Source: Adiantum capillus-veneris
Taxonomy: Eukaryota > Streptophyta > Polypodiopsida > Polypodiales > Pteridaceae
Direction: 5' to 3'
Assembly: GCA_014529385.2 (NCBI GenBank)
Contig: CM043949.1
Coordinates: 108,745,977-108,809,976, forward strand
DNA: 64,000 nt
Position numbers and translations under genes: made by a program. Positions 9,510 to 18,610 of this stretch are shown in pieces (position 1 is the first letter of the stretch; each line of letters opens with the position of its first letter). Below the pieces are notes generated by a model that saw only the letters and a program-made list of their open reading frames with translations, searched no databases and had not been told where the DNA came from.

Positions 9510-9737
9510 TTAGGGAGGTGCATGGCCTTCTCTCTTAGTGTTTTGGGTAGGGTATGCTTCCATGATTTCTGAGTCGGAGGAGGAATCACTAGCGGCTATT
9601 TTAGGGTCTTGGGTGGTGCTACCTTGTGTCCCCGCTGAGGGTCTAGAGCCTATCGTGGATGGGTAATGGGTGTCCGTATGAACAGAGGCACCCTCAATAT
9701 GCCCGTGTTCTAGCACCCGCCCAGAGCGTAAGTGCAT
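9510..9737 (-). CDS. Leader reading frame of RE-A starting MHLRSGR, 75 aa
   Basis: The ATG at 9737 begins MHLRSGRVLE, a Gag start seen in several plant gypsy elements, and RE-E starts MYLRSGRNLQ. The peptide is hydrophilic with a Ser/Asp stretch (AASDSSSDSE). It ends at a TAA just before the Gag frame continues in phase. RE-B has the same layout: 71 aa and a TAA at the matching position. Either the stop was inherited from a common parent or a short separate peptide is real. Most likely this is the N-terminus of ancestral Gag. Confidence 0.7.
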   Translation of the reverse strand: MHLRSGRVLEHGHIEGASVHTDTHYPSTIGSRPSAGTQGSTTQDPKIAASDSSSDSEIMEAYPTQNTKREGHAPP

Positions 9738-10072
9738 GTGCTTTTGATACCCTAAGGTGTCAAAAAGCTGCTCTAAGAGGCCTTGTGACTAGTTTTTAGC
9801 GTGTTTTTTGTTTGTTTTTTTGCTAGATTTTTTAGAGCGTGTCGTGGAATGGGCCGTATGATAGCTCGAAACGAGCGTATCGCTAGGAGGGGCGCGCTGT
9901 GCTTTACAACCCACCGTTTGGTTCTATTTTGCTCCAGAAAAGCCCGAAACAGTCTTTTCCTAGCTGGGGAACTAGGCTCCAAATAGCAAGTCTAAAGGTG
10001 CAAGTGGGAAGAGAAGGGAGGAGAGTGGAGGACTTGTCCCACATGCTCTCATTCCCTCTTGAGGAGGTAGGG

Positions 10073-10083
10073 TATATATATAA
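10073..10083 (-). promoter_or_regulatory. TATA-like box in the gag leader (RE-A)
   Basis: The minus strand reads CTTATATATATACC about 340 bases upstream of the MHLRSGR start and about 690 bases inside the element from the primer site. RE-B has a matching TATATATAAAG at 25820-25829 in the same context. Conservation between two old copies suggests a role. An internal promoter is inferred only. Confidence 0.4.
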
Positions 10084-10125
10084 GAGTGAGTCTAGTATAT
10101 ATCATAAGATTGAGGACTGAGGCCT

Positions 10126-10153
10126 GGGCCTGGGCTTGGGCTTGGGCTTAGGG
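10126..10153 (+). other. G-quadruplex-type block in the leader (RE-A)
   Basis: The plus strand has five GGG runs (10126, 10132, 10138, 10144, 10151) separated by 3-4 bases. This fits a four-tetrad-run G-quadruplex pattern on the strand complementary to the element RNA. RE-B keeps four runs with 3-base spacers at 25871-25892, so the block is conserved in the family. Confidence 0.65.
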
Positions 10154-10765
10154 AAACGATCCCGATCTAACTTTTATACAACCCAACCCGCCCGTCCGTT
10201 TTTATAACTCACGTTTTTTATTTTCGAAAATCTAACCTCCCCCTCGCTCACGTTTTTATTTTTCAAAAAATATTTTTTTTTCAAATTTTTTTTTTGAGAT
10301 ATTATTTGGTACGCGTTTTGGTGCGCGTTGACCTCACCTAATTATTTATTGTCCCACCTACCTACTGACCTGCTAATCAGTGGTTCACCTAATTACTAAC
10401 CTACTTAATTAACTAACTGTGCGCCTAACTGTGCACAAACCAGAAAACACAGAAAACACAGAAAATGCAGAAATTGAAACTTGACAGAACTGTACAGTGA
10501 AAACACAGAAAATGAAAAAAAATGCAAGAAATGCTAACTGTGTGACTAATGCTAACTGTGTGCAAACAGAAAAACAGAATTTCGCTAACTGTCTAACTAA
10601 TACTAAATGTACGCAGCAGAAAAACAGAAAATGCAAACTGTTCGCAACAGAAAAACAGAATTAACAACTTGCAGAAAAAATACGCCTTCCTCTCCCTCTT
10701 CTTTCCTACTGCAAACCACTCATACAAGAAGCACAAAGTGCCTCTTGGGCTTAGTGCAGGGCTAT
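10154..10765 (-). other. Leader of RE-A between primer site and promoter-like block
   Basis: No coding sequence is supported here. The stretch 10250-10320 is T-rich. From about 10420 to 10675 there is a degenerate short-motif repeat made of CAGAAAA and GCTAACTGTG units, not seen in this form in RE-B. The last 25 bases before the primer site (GCTTAGTGCAGGGCTATT) are shared with RE-B. Confidence 0.6.
10420..10675. repeat. Degenerate CAGAAAA / CTAACTGTG repeat in the RE-A leader
   Basis: Units such as ACAGAAAACACAGAAAATG and GCTAACTGTGTG recur several times with small changes. Frames through it are open only because the repeat has few stops on one strand; no protein is proposed. Confidence 0.6.
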
Positions 10766-10783
10766 TCCCCGGCAGCGGCGCCA
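10766..10783 (-). other. Primer binding site, tRNA-Asp (RE-A)
   Basis: The minus strand reads TGGCGCCGCTGCCGGGGA, which matches the 3' end of plant tRNA-Asp (as I recall it) at 17 of 18 bases. It lies four bases from the end of the 5' LTR, as expected for minus-strand DNA priming. This fixes the orientation of RE-A. Confidence 0.9.
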
Positions 10784-10787
10784 AAAA

Positions 10788-11369
10788 TGTGCGCTCCTTG
10801 CCGCACTGTCGAAGCAAGGGACTTGCCGATACACCGTGTACGAGCCGCAGACGGCTCCAAGCACACAACTAGTTTAACTAGTAAGCTCAAAGAGGGCAAT
10901 GGTGTGTCACTCACCGCCTTATGCTCCTGCCGTAGAGGATTCCTCGCCGTGAAGAAGAGGGAGACGCCGCTACGCCGCGCTCAACCGCCTCGCCGCCGTC
11001 GTGCCGCCGCAACGCTCGATCGCACACACACTCTCACACTCTCTCTCTCTCTCTCACACGCACACACACAAGGAGATGGTGAAGGAGAAGGTGGAGATGG
11101 AGCAAGAGCAGCTTCTATTGCACAATGAGAGAATGACTCAATTTTAGGTTTCATTGGCTTTTATGTGAGCTCACCCCATTCACACTTGGGCGCCCATGCT
11201 TAGCCAACTAACCCTAGCATGTTCGTGTTAGAGTGCGCCTCTCATCGGCGATCACTCTACCTTTCCCTATTGGACCGACAAGCCCGGTGCCTGACTCTAC
11301 TTAAATAAATAATACGGTTACAGTGTCTGTCGTAGGCGATAGGGTGCCCGTGAGCCACGAGGGTTAACA
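10788..11369 (-). repeat. 5' LTR of RE-A (582 bp)
   Basis: It begins TG and ends CA on the plus strand (TGTGCGCT ... GGGTTAACA). It aligns along its length with both LTRs of RE-B, including a (CT)n(CA)n centre (about 11021-11070), the segment TCTCATCGGCGATCAC, and an AAATAAATAATA block near the right end. It directly abuts the RE-D sequence at 11370. Confidence 0.9.
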
Positions 11370-12540
11370 TTGGGAAATTGAGGCTCCATGTCCAATGCTA
11401 TGTGGACAAAGAGGATTTCTTTATCTCTCCTCTCAAGCATGAGGATGTAATCCTAGGGGCACCATGGTTTGATCACATGGCTGCCAATGTTAAATTCCCT
11501 AAAAGGCAAATATGCTTTAGGTTCAGGGAAAAAGATATGTACATAGATGCTAAGGAGTTGGGTAGTACCATACCCCTTGTACATAAGCAAGCTTTCAATA
11601 AGTCAATAAAGAGCTCTATTTCTGTGTACATGATTTTTGTTAAAGATTCTCAAAATGAACCTAATTCTTTAGCAAAAGAAAATATAAATAATCAAAAGGA
11701 ATTAGAGTTATCCAACTTCCTCAAGGGGTTCTAAGATGTTTCTATTGACAACATCTCTTGTGAACTACCTCCCAAACGAGGCAATGACAACCATGTAATT
11801 GAACTTCTTCCAGGAAGTTCACCACCTAATAAACCTCCTTATCGAGTTTCTCAAGCTCAACAAGAGGAGATTATGCGGCAAGTGCAAGAGCTAGTTGAGA
11901 AAGGCATGGTTAGGCCTAGCTCATCTCCATTTTGTTCACGAGTGTTATTAGTGCAAAAGAAAGATGACACATATCATATGTGTGTTGACTATAGAGCACT
12001 AAATAGGATCACTATCAAGAATAGGTTTCCCGTTCCACGGGTAGAAGACCTATTTGATAAGATACAAGGGTCAACCTAGTTTAGTAGGATTGACCTAAAA
12101 AGTGGCTACCATCAAATAAGGATAGTTGATCAAGACATTGTAAAGACCGCATTTTACACTACGTTTGGTCTTTATGACATGCTTTTTGGCTTGACCAATG
12201 CACTAGCCACATTTAACGACTTGATGAAGAAGCTATTCATGCCTCACCAAGCCTTTACTAGAGTGTTCTTTGATGATATAATCATCTACTCTAATTCATT
12301 GACGAACACAAGCAACACCTCTAGGTAATATTTCCAGTTTTACGAGAGAATAAGCTTTATATAAATCAAAAGAAAAGTGAAATTTTCTTACAAGAGATTC
12401 AATATTTAGGTCACATTATCTCTCAAGATGGCATCCAAATGGATCCATCAAAGTTAGAGGTAATAAAAGGATGGCCTAATCCAAGGAATCTGCATGAACT
12501 AAGAAGCTTTATAGGTATGTGTGCAAACTATAGACGCTTT
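11370..12540 (+). pseudogene. pol: RE-D chromovirus fragment: end of protease and RT
   Basis: This starts inside a polyprotein cut by RE-A. Visible parts are the end of a protease (DVILGAPWFDHM at about 11440-11475), the protease-RT connection (HVIELLPGSSPPNKPPYR), and RT with VDYRALNRITIKN, FSRIDLKSGYHQI, FGLTNA and FFDDIIIYS (about 12267). It ends with SFIGMCANYRRF at the junction with RE-B. Stops (TAA 11732, TAG 12077 and others) and frameshifts make it a pseudogene. The reading frame resumes at 27214 after RE-B. Confidence 0.9.
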
Positions 12541-13215
<675 letters not shown>

Positions 13216-13217
13216 TG

Positions 13218-13228
13218 CCCCCCTTCCT
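13218..13228 (-). other. Terminal polypurine tract of RE-B
   Basis: The minus strand reads AGGAAGGGGGG and then CA, followed by the LTR start TGTTAACC. This is the normal position of the plus-strand primer for an LTR element. It differs in place, but hardly in sequence, from the internal tract at 14553-14565. Confidence 0.85.
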
Positions 13229-13987
13229 GATGTAGATTCCGTCTTTGGAAGCTATTGAGATGAAGCCCGTTCATCGAGGTGGAAGAGCATGCAAGATTGA
13301 ATGTCCTTAGCCTTCTTCAATCACTACAAAATCAACCAAAATTGGCACAATAACTGCATTCTCATATACAATTAAAAAGCATGTGCAGTTATAGGCACAC
13401 AAATTGATTGGTAATAGAATATTAAACAATTTGTCAGCAATAAAAATTAAACTATAATATAATCAAACGCATAAAAAGGTGTAAAGGTAAAAAACTAAAC
13501 AAGTCTGGGTCGCTAATTTAACGGTCGAAAGGCACTAGAGGTCAACTATTAATACCATGGACAAGCTTCTTAATTTTCTCTGGTCAATTAAGCTGTTTAA
13601 TTGCGAGAGCCAAGCATTTCATGTCCGAGGGCTGACTAGAGGCTATACCTAGAAGACCTTGTAGTTAAGCTACGATAAAAGGAATTGCTCATGAAATCAT
13701 CACTTGACTTATTTCCTTTTCTTTGACCCCCAAAGTCTTTTCACATTGATTCAATTTTATGTGTGTGCTTATTTTGTATGCCTTGGGTTTTTTGCTTTTC
13801 AAGGAAAAGCGGTCACACTGGGAACCTCTAGGGCTCTAGTACCATAGGCGATACATGTGAGTGAAGTACCAAATCAAGTTGGGATTTCTCTTCCAGCTTA
13901 AGATTTTACATTGTGGCACTTTTGATTTTTTTGTTTGTTCGTTTTCAACATTTTGATTTTGTAACTTTGGGGGGTCATATTACAGTG
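13229..13987 (-). other. 3' untranslated region of RE-B
   Basis: This is sequence between ORF4 and the terminal purine tract. I see no open frame of note, no tRNA-like fold and no repeat. A pyrimidine-rich stretch lies at about 13715-13800. Confidence 0.6.
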
Positions 13988-14377
13988 TTACCCTCCCCAG
14001 GCTAAGTCATCATCCGTGAGACCATATGTGCCATCCATGTAATCATATAAATCTTCTTCATCATTAGAGGCACCAATGTTTATTAAGAAGGTCACTAGAC
14101 ATCTATAGTCATCTTGGTCAAAAGGGCAGGCTTGTGCAATGGGAGAGACGCTCTCTACTAAGTATGAATCAATCGTGGTAAAGAGACGTATCAACCATTC
14201 CAACTCCTCAAAATTCCTATCACATGCTAGTGTACCTACCAAATCCCATTCACATGCAAACACCGAAAAGACTATGTGAAACACTTGCGAAAAGTAAAGA
14301 GGGTACCTCTCACCCAAGGATGACTCTAGCATACTAGCCATATCTGTACACATAGATAGATGATGGTTAAAGTGCAA
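13988..14377 (-). CDS. ORF4 of RE-B, 129 aa, unknown conserved protein
   Basis: The frame is intact from an ATG at 14377; the conserved part begins at the internal ATG 14341 (MASM). It shares ERYPL.F.QVF and CEWDL with the partial ORF4 of RE-A. The protein is acidic, with a Cys/Phe-rich hydrophobic middle and an acidic C-terminus (NDEEDLYDYMDG, DDDLAWGG). It has no signal peptide or known domain that I recognise. It lies between two polypurine tracts, about 90 bases downstream of a TATAAATA box, so it may be expressed from its own promoter. Being intact in an otherwise badly decayed element is notable. It could be a captured host gene fragment or an accessory ORF as found in some Tat-type elements. 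Confidence 0.65.
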   Translation of the reverse strand: MHFNHHLSMCTDMASMLESSLGERYPLYFSQVFHIVFSVFACEWDLVGTLACDRNFEELEWLIRLFTTIDSYLVESVSPIAQACPFDQDDYRCLVTFLINIGASNDEEDLYDYMDGTYGLTDDDLAWGG

Positions 14378-14469
14378 ATATTGTAAGGGTCGTGTCCTTG
14401 TGTTTCCAAATTTTTGTTTGGTGGCTCGTGCTCTTTTACATTTTACTTTTGTTTTTGTGAGTATAAAGC

Positions 14470-14479
14470 TATTTATATA
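14470..14479 (-). promoter_or_regulatory. TATA box upstream of ORF4 (RE-B)
   Basis: The minus strand reads GTATATAAATAGC, a good plant TATA box, 75 bases after the internal purine tract and 92 bases before the ORF4 ATG. RE-A has a TATA-like sequence at the homologous position. Promoter activity is inferred. Confidence 0.55.
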
Positions 14480-14552
14480 CGTTCCCTACGGTTGAGAGGT
14501 CAGGGAGGAAGGTTAAGAGGGGAGTGAGTGAATGATGAATGTCAGCAAACCC

Positions 14553-14565
14553 TCCCCCCTTCCTT
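14553..14565 (-). other. Internal polypurine tract (RE-B)
   Basis: The minus strand reads AAGGAAGGGGGGA, identical to the tract in RE-A at 389-401. It lies 1.3 kb before the terminal tract and between ORF3 and ORF4. Confidence 0.65.
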
Positions 14566-14617
14566 GGGTAGATCATACCTTTTGGAATGATACCGTCATA
14601 TTTTGAAACCAATTGTT

Positions 14618-15451
14618 TCAACTTGTCATGGGTGAAGACTTTGACCAATAGTATTCGACCGCCCTAGGAATTATATCTAGTTGCAAGGGTGGTGAGGTAC
14701 TCTCCCATGATTTTATTTGAAACGTTGTTGTAGGTGGTGAACTTACAACGGGAGGTGAAAACTCTTTCTTGTTTGTATGGATATGTACAATCGTAGGTGG
14801 AGGTTGTGTCGAAGCCTCTATTTTTGTATATGAACTACATGAAGAGCAAGAAGCTTCATTTGTTTTTTCTATGGTTAAGCTGAGAGAAACAAGCCTTCCT
14901 TGCTTGGGAACCCATACTAGCTTCGGATCCAGTGTATAATGTTTTGTGATTTTTCCTTTCCCATGATCTTCCATCGGCTTTGTCATCACAAGATTTGACT
15001 CACATGGGTCAAGTGACATATAAGAACACAATTTACGTTTTGGCCCCCAGATTTGATCATTTCCTTGATAGTAGCCTTGGGCTTCCAATAGTCGTTTAGG
15101 AATACAACGCAACATTTTCTTACATTTATGGGAGCGAGTGGGGTGTTTCTTACAAGGCTCCTGCTTTTTAGCATCAGCCATGGTCACTAAAGAAGCTTTA
15201 GGGATCCACTTGTCTGTTTTGTTCGTTATATTAGGATGCATCTTTTGTGTCTCAAGCTTTATTTCAACTACAGAAGTTGAAGCTTTAGAGAGTTGGGCTA
15301 TAGGGACATATGGTTCAGCCTCCTTGACATGCAATGTTTTGGGTTTTATTTCCTTGAGAGACAATCTCTCAGGGACTATAGCTTGGGTGGAAGGGCTAAG
15401 AGTTGTAACACTCCCAGTACCCCAATCAATAGTGCATTTGGTGGCTATCAT
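14618..15451 (-). CDS. ORF3 of RE-B: WxPK-repeat protein, 277 aa
   Basis: It begins MIATKCTIDWGTG directly after a TAG, at the same place where RE-A has TGA. The whole length aligns with RE-A ORF3. The four repeat positions read KWIPK, RCIPK, IWGPK and VWVPK, so two have lost a key residue. The Cys-rich NEASCSSCSSY, the VHIHT segment and the SPPTTT..IKSWEST tail are kept. Length is a little shorter through small in-frame gaps. A frame without stops in an element this old suggests either selection while active or luck. Function is unknown. Confidence 0.7.
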   Translation of the reverse strand: MIATKCTIDWGTGSVTTLSPSTQAIVPERLSLKEIKPKTLHVKEAEPYVPIAQLSKASTSVVEIKLETQKMHPNITNKTDKWIPKASLVTMADAKKQEPCKKHPTRSHKCKKMLRCIPKRLLEAQGYYQGNDQIWGPKRKLCSYMSLDPCESNLVMTKPMEDHGKGKITKHYTLDPKLVWVPKQGRLVSLSLTIEKTNEASCSSCSSYTKIEASTQPPPTIVHIHTNKKEFSPPVVSSPPTTTFQIKSWESTSPPLQLDIIPRAVEYYWSKSSPMTS

Positions 15452-15454
15452 CTA

Positions 15455-15819
15455 CGCACGTCCTAGGTTTATATTGCCTTCCATAGTTCCAGCATGCATG
15501 ACCAAAAAGTCTTGAGTCACAACCCCGTTGTCATAATTGACAAATGTGTACCAGATTCCAAAAACTGTAGTTTTTTTCTTTTTGACACCCTTGACTTGGA
15601 TAGTACTCTCAGATAGAGATGGCTTTCCCCATATGACAACAGATTATATTTAGCACCCGTGTCTAACAATGTGTTATATAGCACTTTCCCATAGGTGCTA
15701 TTTAGTTCAATAGGGTATCATAGAGGTGTGTCAAAGTTCAACCAATCATCCTCTGTTTCAACGTGGAATGCATGTGTAACTCCAAGGTTAGCCTCTTGTT
15801 GGCGTCTTATGCATTGTTG
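15455..15819 (-). pseudogene. PR2 and charged linker of RE-B
   Basis: The catalytic motif LLDTGAKYNLLSYG is intact with its Asp codon at 15661-15663. About 16 bases are missing shortly after it, which shifts the frame. The GNINLGRA end and the following TAG return in the original frame. The preceding linker QAEAKE..QQ is also recognisable. This copy confirms the post-integrase position of PR2. Confidence 0.75.
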
Positions 15820-16899
15820 TCACTCCTTAGCCTCAGCTTGAGCTTGTATCTTCTTCAACTCTGCCTGTGCCTTGGCTACCTTTTTTTGATGGATGGCACG
15901 TAGCTCCTCTTGGCTTAAGGGATCATAATATCTTTTAAATTTTCTCCCATTGAGGAATCCAATGGTTTCAACTCCATCAAGAGTCTCCACACGAATGGTA
16001 CCTTGTGGGGTGATTTCACATACTCTATATGGTCCTTTTCCCGCATATTTCAACTTTTTCTTCTCATTTTGCACTCCATACATAAGGACTTTATCACCAA
16101 CATTGATATCTTTGTTCTTTAGATGACGGTCAAACCATTTCTTCCTCCTATCTTTCTCCACACTTTTTTTTTATGCACAGCCAATTTTCTTTCTTCATCT
16201 AACCTTTCAACGATATATAAACGTTCAACTAAAGGGTTACCATCCCAACTTTCTTGTGGAGCTACATGCAGACTAGGGATTACAAACTCCCATGGCATAA
16301 CTGCTTCTTGGCCATATACCATTTTGAATGGTGTACAATTAATAGCCACTTTGTAAGAAGTACGATAAGCCCATAGAGCTGATGTCAGCTTCAAATCCCA
16401 ATGTGTGCGATGAGCTTCGATTGTTTTGGTCAAGATAGTAATTAAGGTCTTGTTAGTGCTCTCAACTTGGCCATTTTCTTGTGGGTAATACGGTGTAGAC
16501 TTATGGTGAGCTATCATGAAGTTTGTTGTGAGTTCCTTTATCAGTCCATTTATAAAATGAGTACCATTGTTACTCACAATTTCAAAGGGACAACCAAATC
16601 TTGTAATAATGTTCTCAAAGAGAAACTTGGTAGTTGACCTTGCATCAGCCTTTTACGTGTCGCTCTGCCTTCCGTCCACTTTGTCACATAGTCAATGGCA
16701 ATGATAATATATCGAGATTGAGTGTTATGAGCTGCCGGACTAATTGGGCCTACAAAGTCTAAACCCCATTTTTCAACTCGTTGAGTCACTTTAACAGGAT
16801 GTAAGGGCATCTTATCCTTTCATTGTGTGATCTTGTAATGTTGGAATTCATCACATCCTTTTGCAAAAAGTGATGCATCCTTGAATAAGGTAGGCCACC
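15820..16899 (-). pseudogene. pol: Integrase of RE-B
   Basis: Three pieces are seen. 16574-16810 has the first catalytic Asp (WGLDFVGPISPA). 16119-16577 has SNNGTHFIN, NGQVESTNKTL with the catalytic Glu, and the conserved AYRTSYKVAINCTPFKMVYGQEAVMPWE. 15820-16161 has the C-terminal GPYRVCEITPQGT box and the start of the linker. The second catalytic Asp reads Asn (SNNG where SDNG is usual). Frameshifts at about 16575 and 16140 separate the pieces. The zinc-binding N-terminal part is degraded at 16830-16900. Confidence 0.85.
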
Positions 16900-16906
16900 A
16901 ATAGCC

Positions 16907-17182
16907 TCATTGCAACACCTTTTTAGCAGTTAGCTCCCATGAGAAATGTCCTTTGGCTCTACCCATGTGGTCTTCTTGCAGTATGTATAAATACTCATCC
17001 TCATGAGCACAACGTCTAAGAATATTGTCCTTCCCTAACTTGTAGAGAGTTCCTGAACTACACCACATAACTCTTTGGAGATATTCGCCCCAGTTATCTA
17101 CCAACTTTTGATGTGCATCACATGCCCCTATATAATTCAGCCATTCTGCGGTAGATTTCTTTTCATTTATTCTAGCACGCAC
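16907..17182 (-). pseudogene. Deletion fusion in RE-B: PR1-RT linker joined to pre-integrase
   Basis: One frame runs from the basic linker (AEWLNYIGACDAHQKLVDNWGEYL, matching RE-A near 4820-4890) into GTLYKLGKDNILRRCAHEDEYLYIL (RE-A near 2830-2900). The join is near 17056. Relative to RE-A about 1.9 kb containing all of RT and RNase H is missing, and the frame is kept across the join. RE-B therefore cannot make its own RT and, if it moved after the deletion, depended on another copy. Confidence 0.85.
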
Positions 17183-17657
17183 ATTTGCTCGATATTGTCG
17201 CCTCTTATATCTCTTCCTCTTCTTGTCTAATTTTCAATTGCAGTTGATCTCTAGTGAAGAGTCACTAGATGAATCACTACTTGTGTGTTCTGCTCTCCTG
17301 GATAGATTGTCATCTAGGGTACCACTGGGCCTTGAATGGTTTGTCCCACATTTGCACTAGGATTTAACTCAGATTCTTCATTCTCAAAGTCAATTTCAAT
17401 TGATGATTCTGACTCCAAATCGTGTGGACTATAGTCTTGTGAGACGCTACTGGTTCCAATGTTAGTCACGCCTTCATCTTGTAGGTCAACAGAAGCTATA
17501 TGCATTGCTTCTATCATATTTAAAGGTACAAGTGGTGGCATTTCATCCCCTCAGGTGTTACCCAGGTCGTTCCCCTATTTACCCAAGTGTCTATGGTTGC
17601 TGCTAGGTGGACCCAATCCACATTATCAGACCCAGTCATCCGAGGTAGAACATCCAT
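17183..17657 (-). pseudogene. PR1-RT linker of RE-B
   Basis: Acidic/Ser-rich linker homologous to RE-A about 4960-5400, split by frameshifts. VDWVHLA.TIDTW.NRGTTWVTPEG is conserved with RE-A. It is interrupted at 17658 by the target duplication of RE-C and continues at 21002. Confidence 0.75.
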
Positions 17658-17662
17658 ATAAG

Positions 17663-17883
17663 TGTGAGTGCATGAATGCGGTGCGTGTGCGGAGAGTGAG
17701 AAGGGGGGAGAGAGAGAGTACATAGGATGAGCTCCAAAATTTCACTTTATGAGCACACTGTGAGAATGAGTGAGAGCTCCTTATTCTTTGTATGTATAAA
17801 GAATAAGGAGATAAATGTGGGCGGCTGGCCACTGACCGATGAACGTGGCAAAGCACAGTGAGGCACACCGCCTTTACCTAACA
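17663..17883 (-). repeat. 3' LTR of RE-C
   Basis: It aligns with 20774-21001, differing at roughly one base in ten, and holds a 13-bp perfect inverted repeat (17777-17810). Confidence 0.93.
17777..17810. other. Perfect 13-bp hairpin in the RE-C LTR
   Basis: Stems 17777-17789 and 17798-17810 pair without mismatch around an 8-base loop. The right LTR has the same structure at 20895-20928 with one mismatch. In an LTR this position could serve RNA 3' end formation or dimerisation; that is inference. Confidence 0.75.
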
Positions 17884-17893
17884 TTCTCCCACT
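17884..17893 (-). other. Polypurine tract of RE-C
   Basis: The minus strand reads AGTGGGAGAA just before the LTR start TGTTAGG, a usual copia plus-strand primer. Confidence 0.75.
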
Positions 17894-18067
17894 AAAGGTT
17901 GTGTGCTGATAAGTGGTGAGAAGACTAGCCTATGACTAGTATATACAAGAGGTGAGAGATGATAACTCTCAATCTATGCCAACTAGCTCAGTCTGTAACC
18001 GCTCTAGTGTAGATGCAACATGCATACCACTAGGGCTAGAGCTACGATGAAACTCCTGATGCAGGTA

Positions 18068-18604
18068 TCAAATGATGACCTGCATGGCTCCACAATGCAC
18101 AATGCTAGTGTTAGTCATAGCACGATTGGCAACTCCCACTGCAAATGCACCAACCGCATAAGCAAGATTAGGTCTCAAGACCAAAAGGTCAGACATGAGA
18201 GACCCACAATCCAATGAAACATGCACTATGTGTGCCAACCTATGCTTGTCAGCAACCTCAGTGCCATATGCATCCTCATCAAGAACCCCCTGACTATACA
18301 TCACTATGTCAACATCGTCTGGCAAAGGCATATGTGCCGAGAATGACTGCAAAACTGAAAAATCAGCACCACTACAATCACACACATCTGTCTGAAGGAC
18401 ACTGTTGCCCTCAAATGTATCAGACGCATCATAGAAGAATGCATCGGTCTCTAGCTCAATCGATGTCACCTCAACTGATGACTGGCCAAGCTGTGCATCC
18501 CCAGAGATACCACTATCTACGTGAACGTCACCACAAGACAAATGCACAACCTGCTCTCCACGCAACACATTCGCAAAAGAGACACGCCTCGTCTCTCGCT
18601 CCAA
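18068..18604 (-). pseudogene. pol: RE-C: RT C-terminal remnant
   Basis: The frame is 178 codons long. Its C-terminal part reads LRPNLAYAVGAFAVGVANRAMTN, resembling the copia RT segment 'RPDLAYAVG..SRFM.NP' that precedes RNase H. The N-terminal part (CLERETRRVSFANVLRGEQVV) matches no conserved copia block that I can name. No integrase catalytic motif lies between this and the pre-integrase frame, so a large deletion is present. RNase H is missing. Confidence 0.55.
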
Positions 18605-18610
18605 ACATGG

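Larger units (their letters stand above)
1..11369 (-). mobile_element. RE-A: Ty3/gypsy retrotransposon with two protease domains, 3' end outside the window
   Basis: Read on the minus strand the order is 5' LTR (10788-11369), tRNA-Asp primer site (10766-10783), leader, Gag, zinc knuckles, PR1, RT, RNase H, integrase, PR2, ORF3, purine tract, TATA box and the start of ORF4, which runs off the left edge. By comparison with RE-B about 1 kb of 3' region and the 3' LTR lie outside. The coding part reads as one ancestral frame broken by a TAA near 9507, a frameshift near 7800 and TGA codons at 5626, 4165 and 1297. The absence of a chromodomain and the tRNA-Asp primer point to the non-chromovirus (Athila/Tat-like) side of plant gypsy elements; that assignment is inference. 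It sits inside RE-D on the opposite strand. Confidence 0.9.

Noticed and set aside
9773-9982. 69-codon minus-strand frame in the RE-A leader (MEPSSPARKRLF...)
   Set aside because: The homologous region of RE-B has several stops and no similar protein apart from a KKRL fragment, so coding conservation is not supported.
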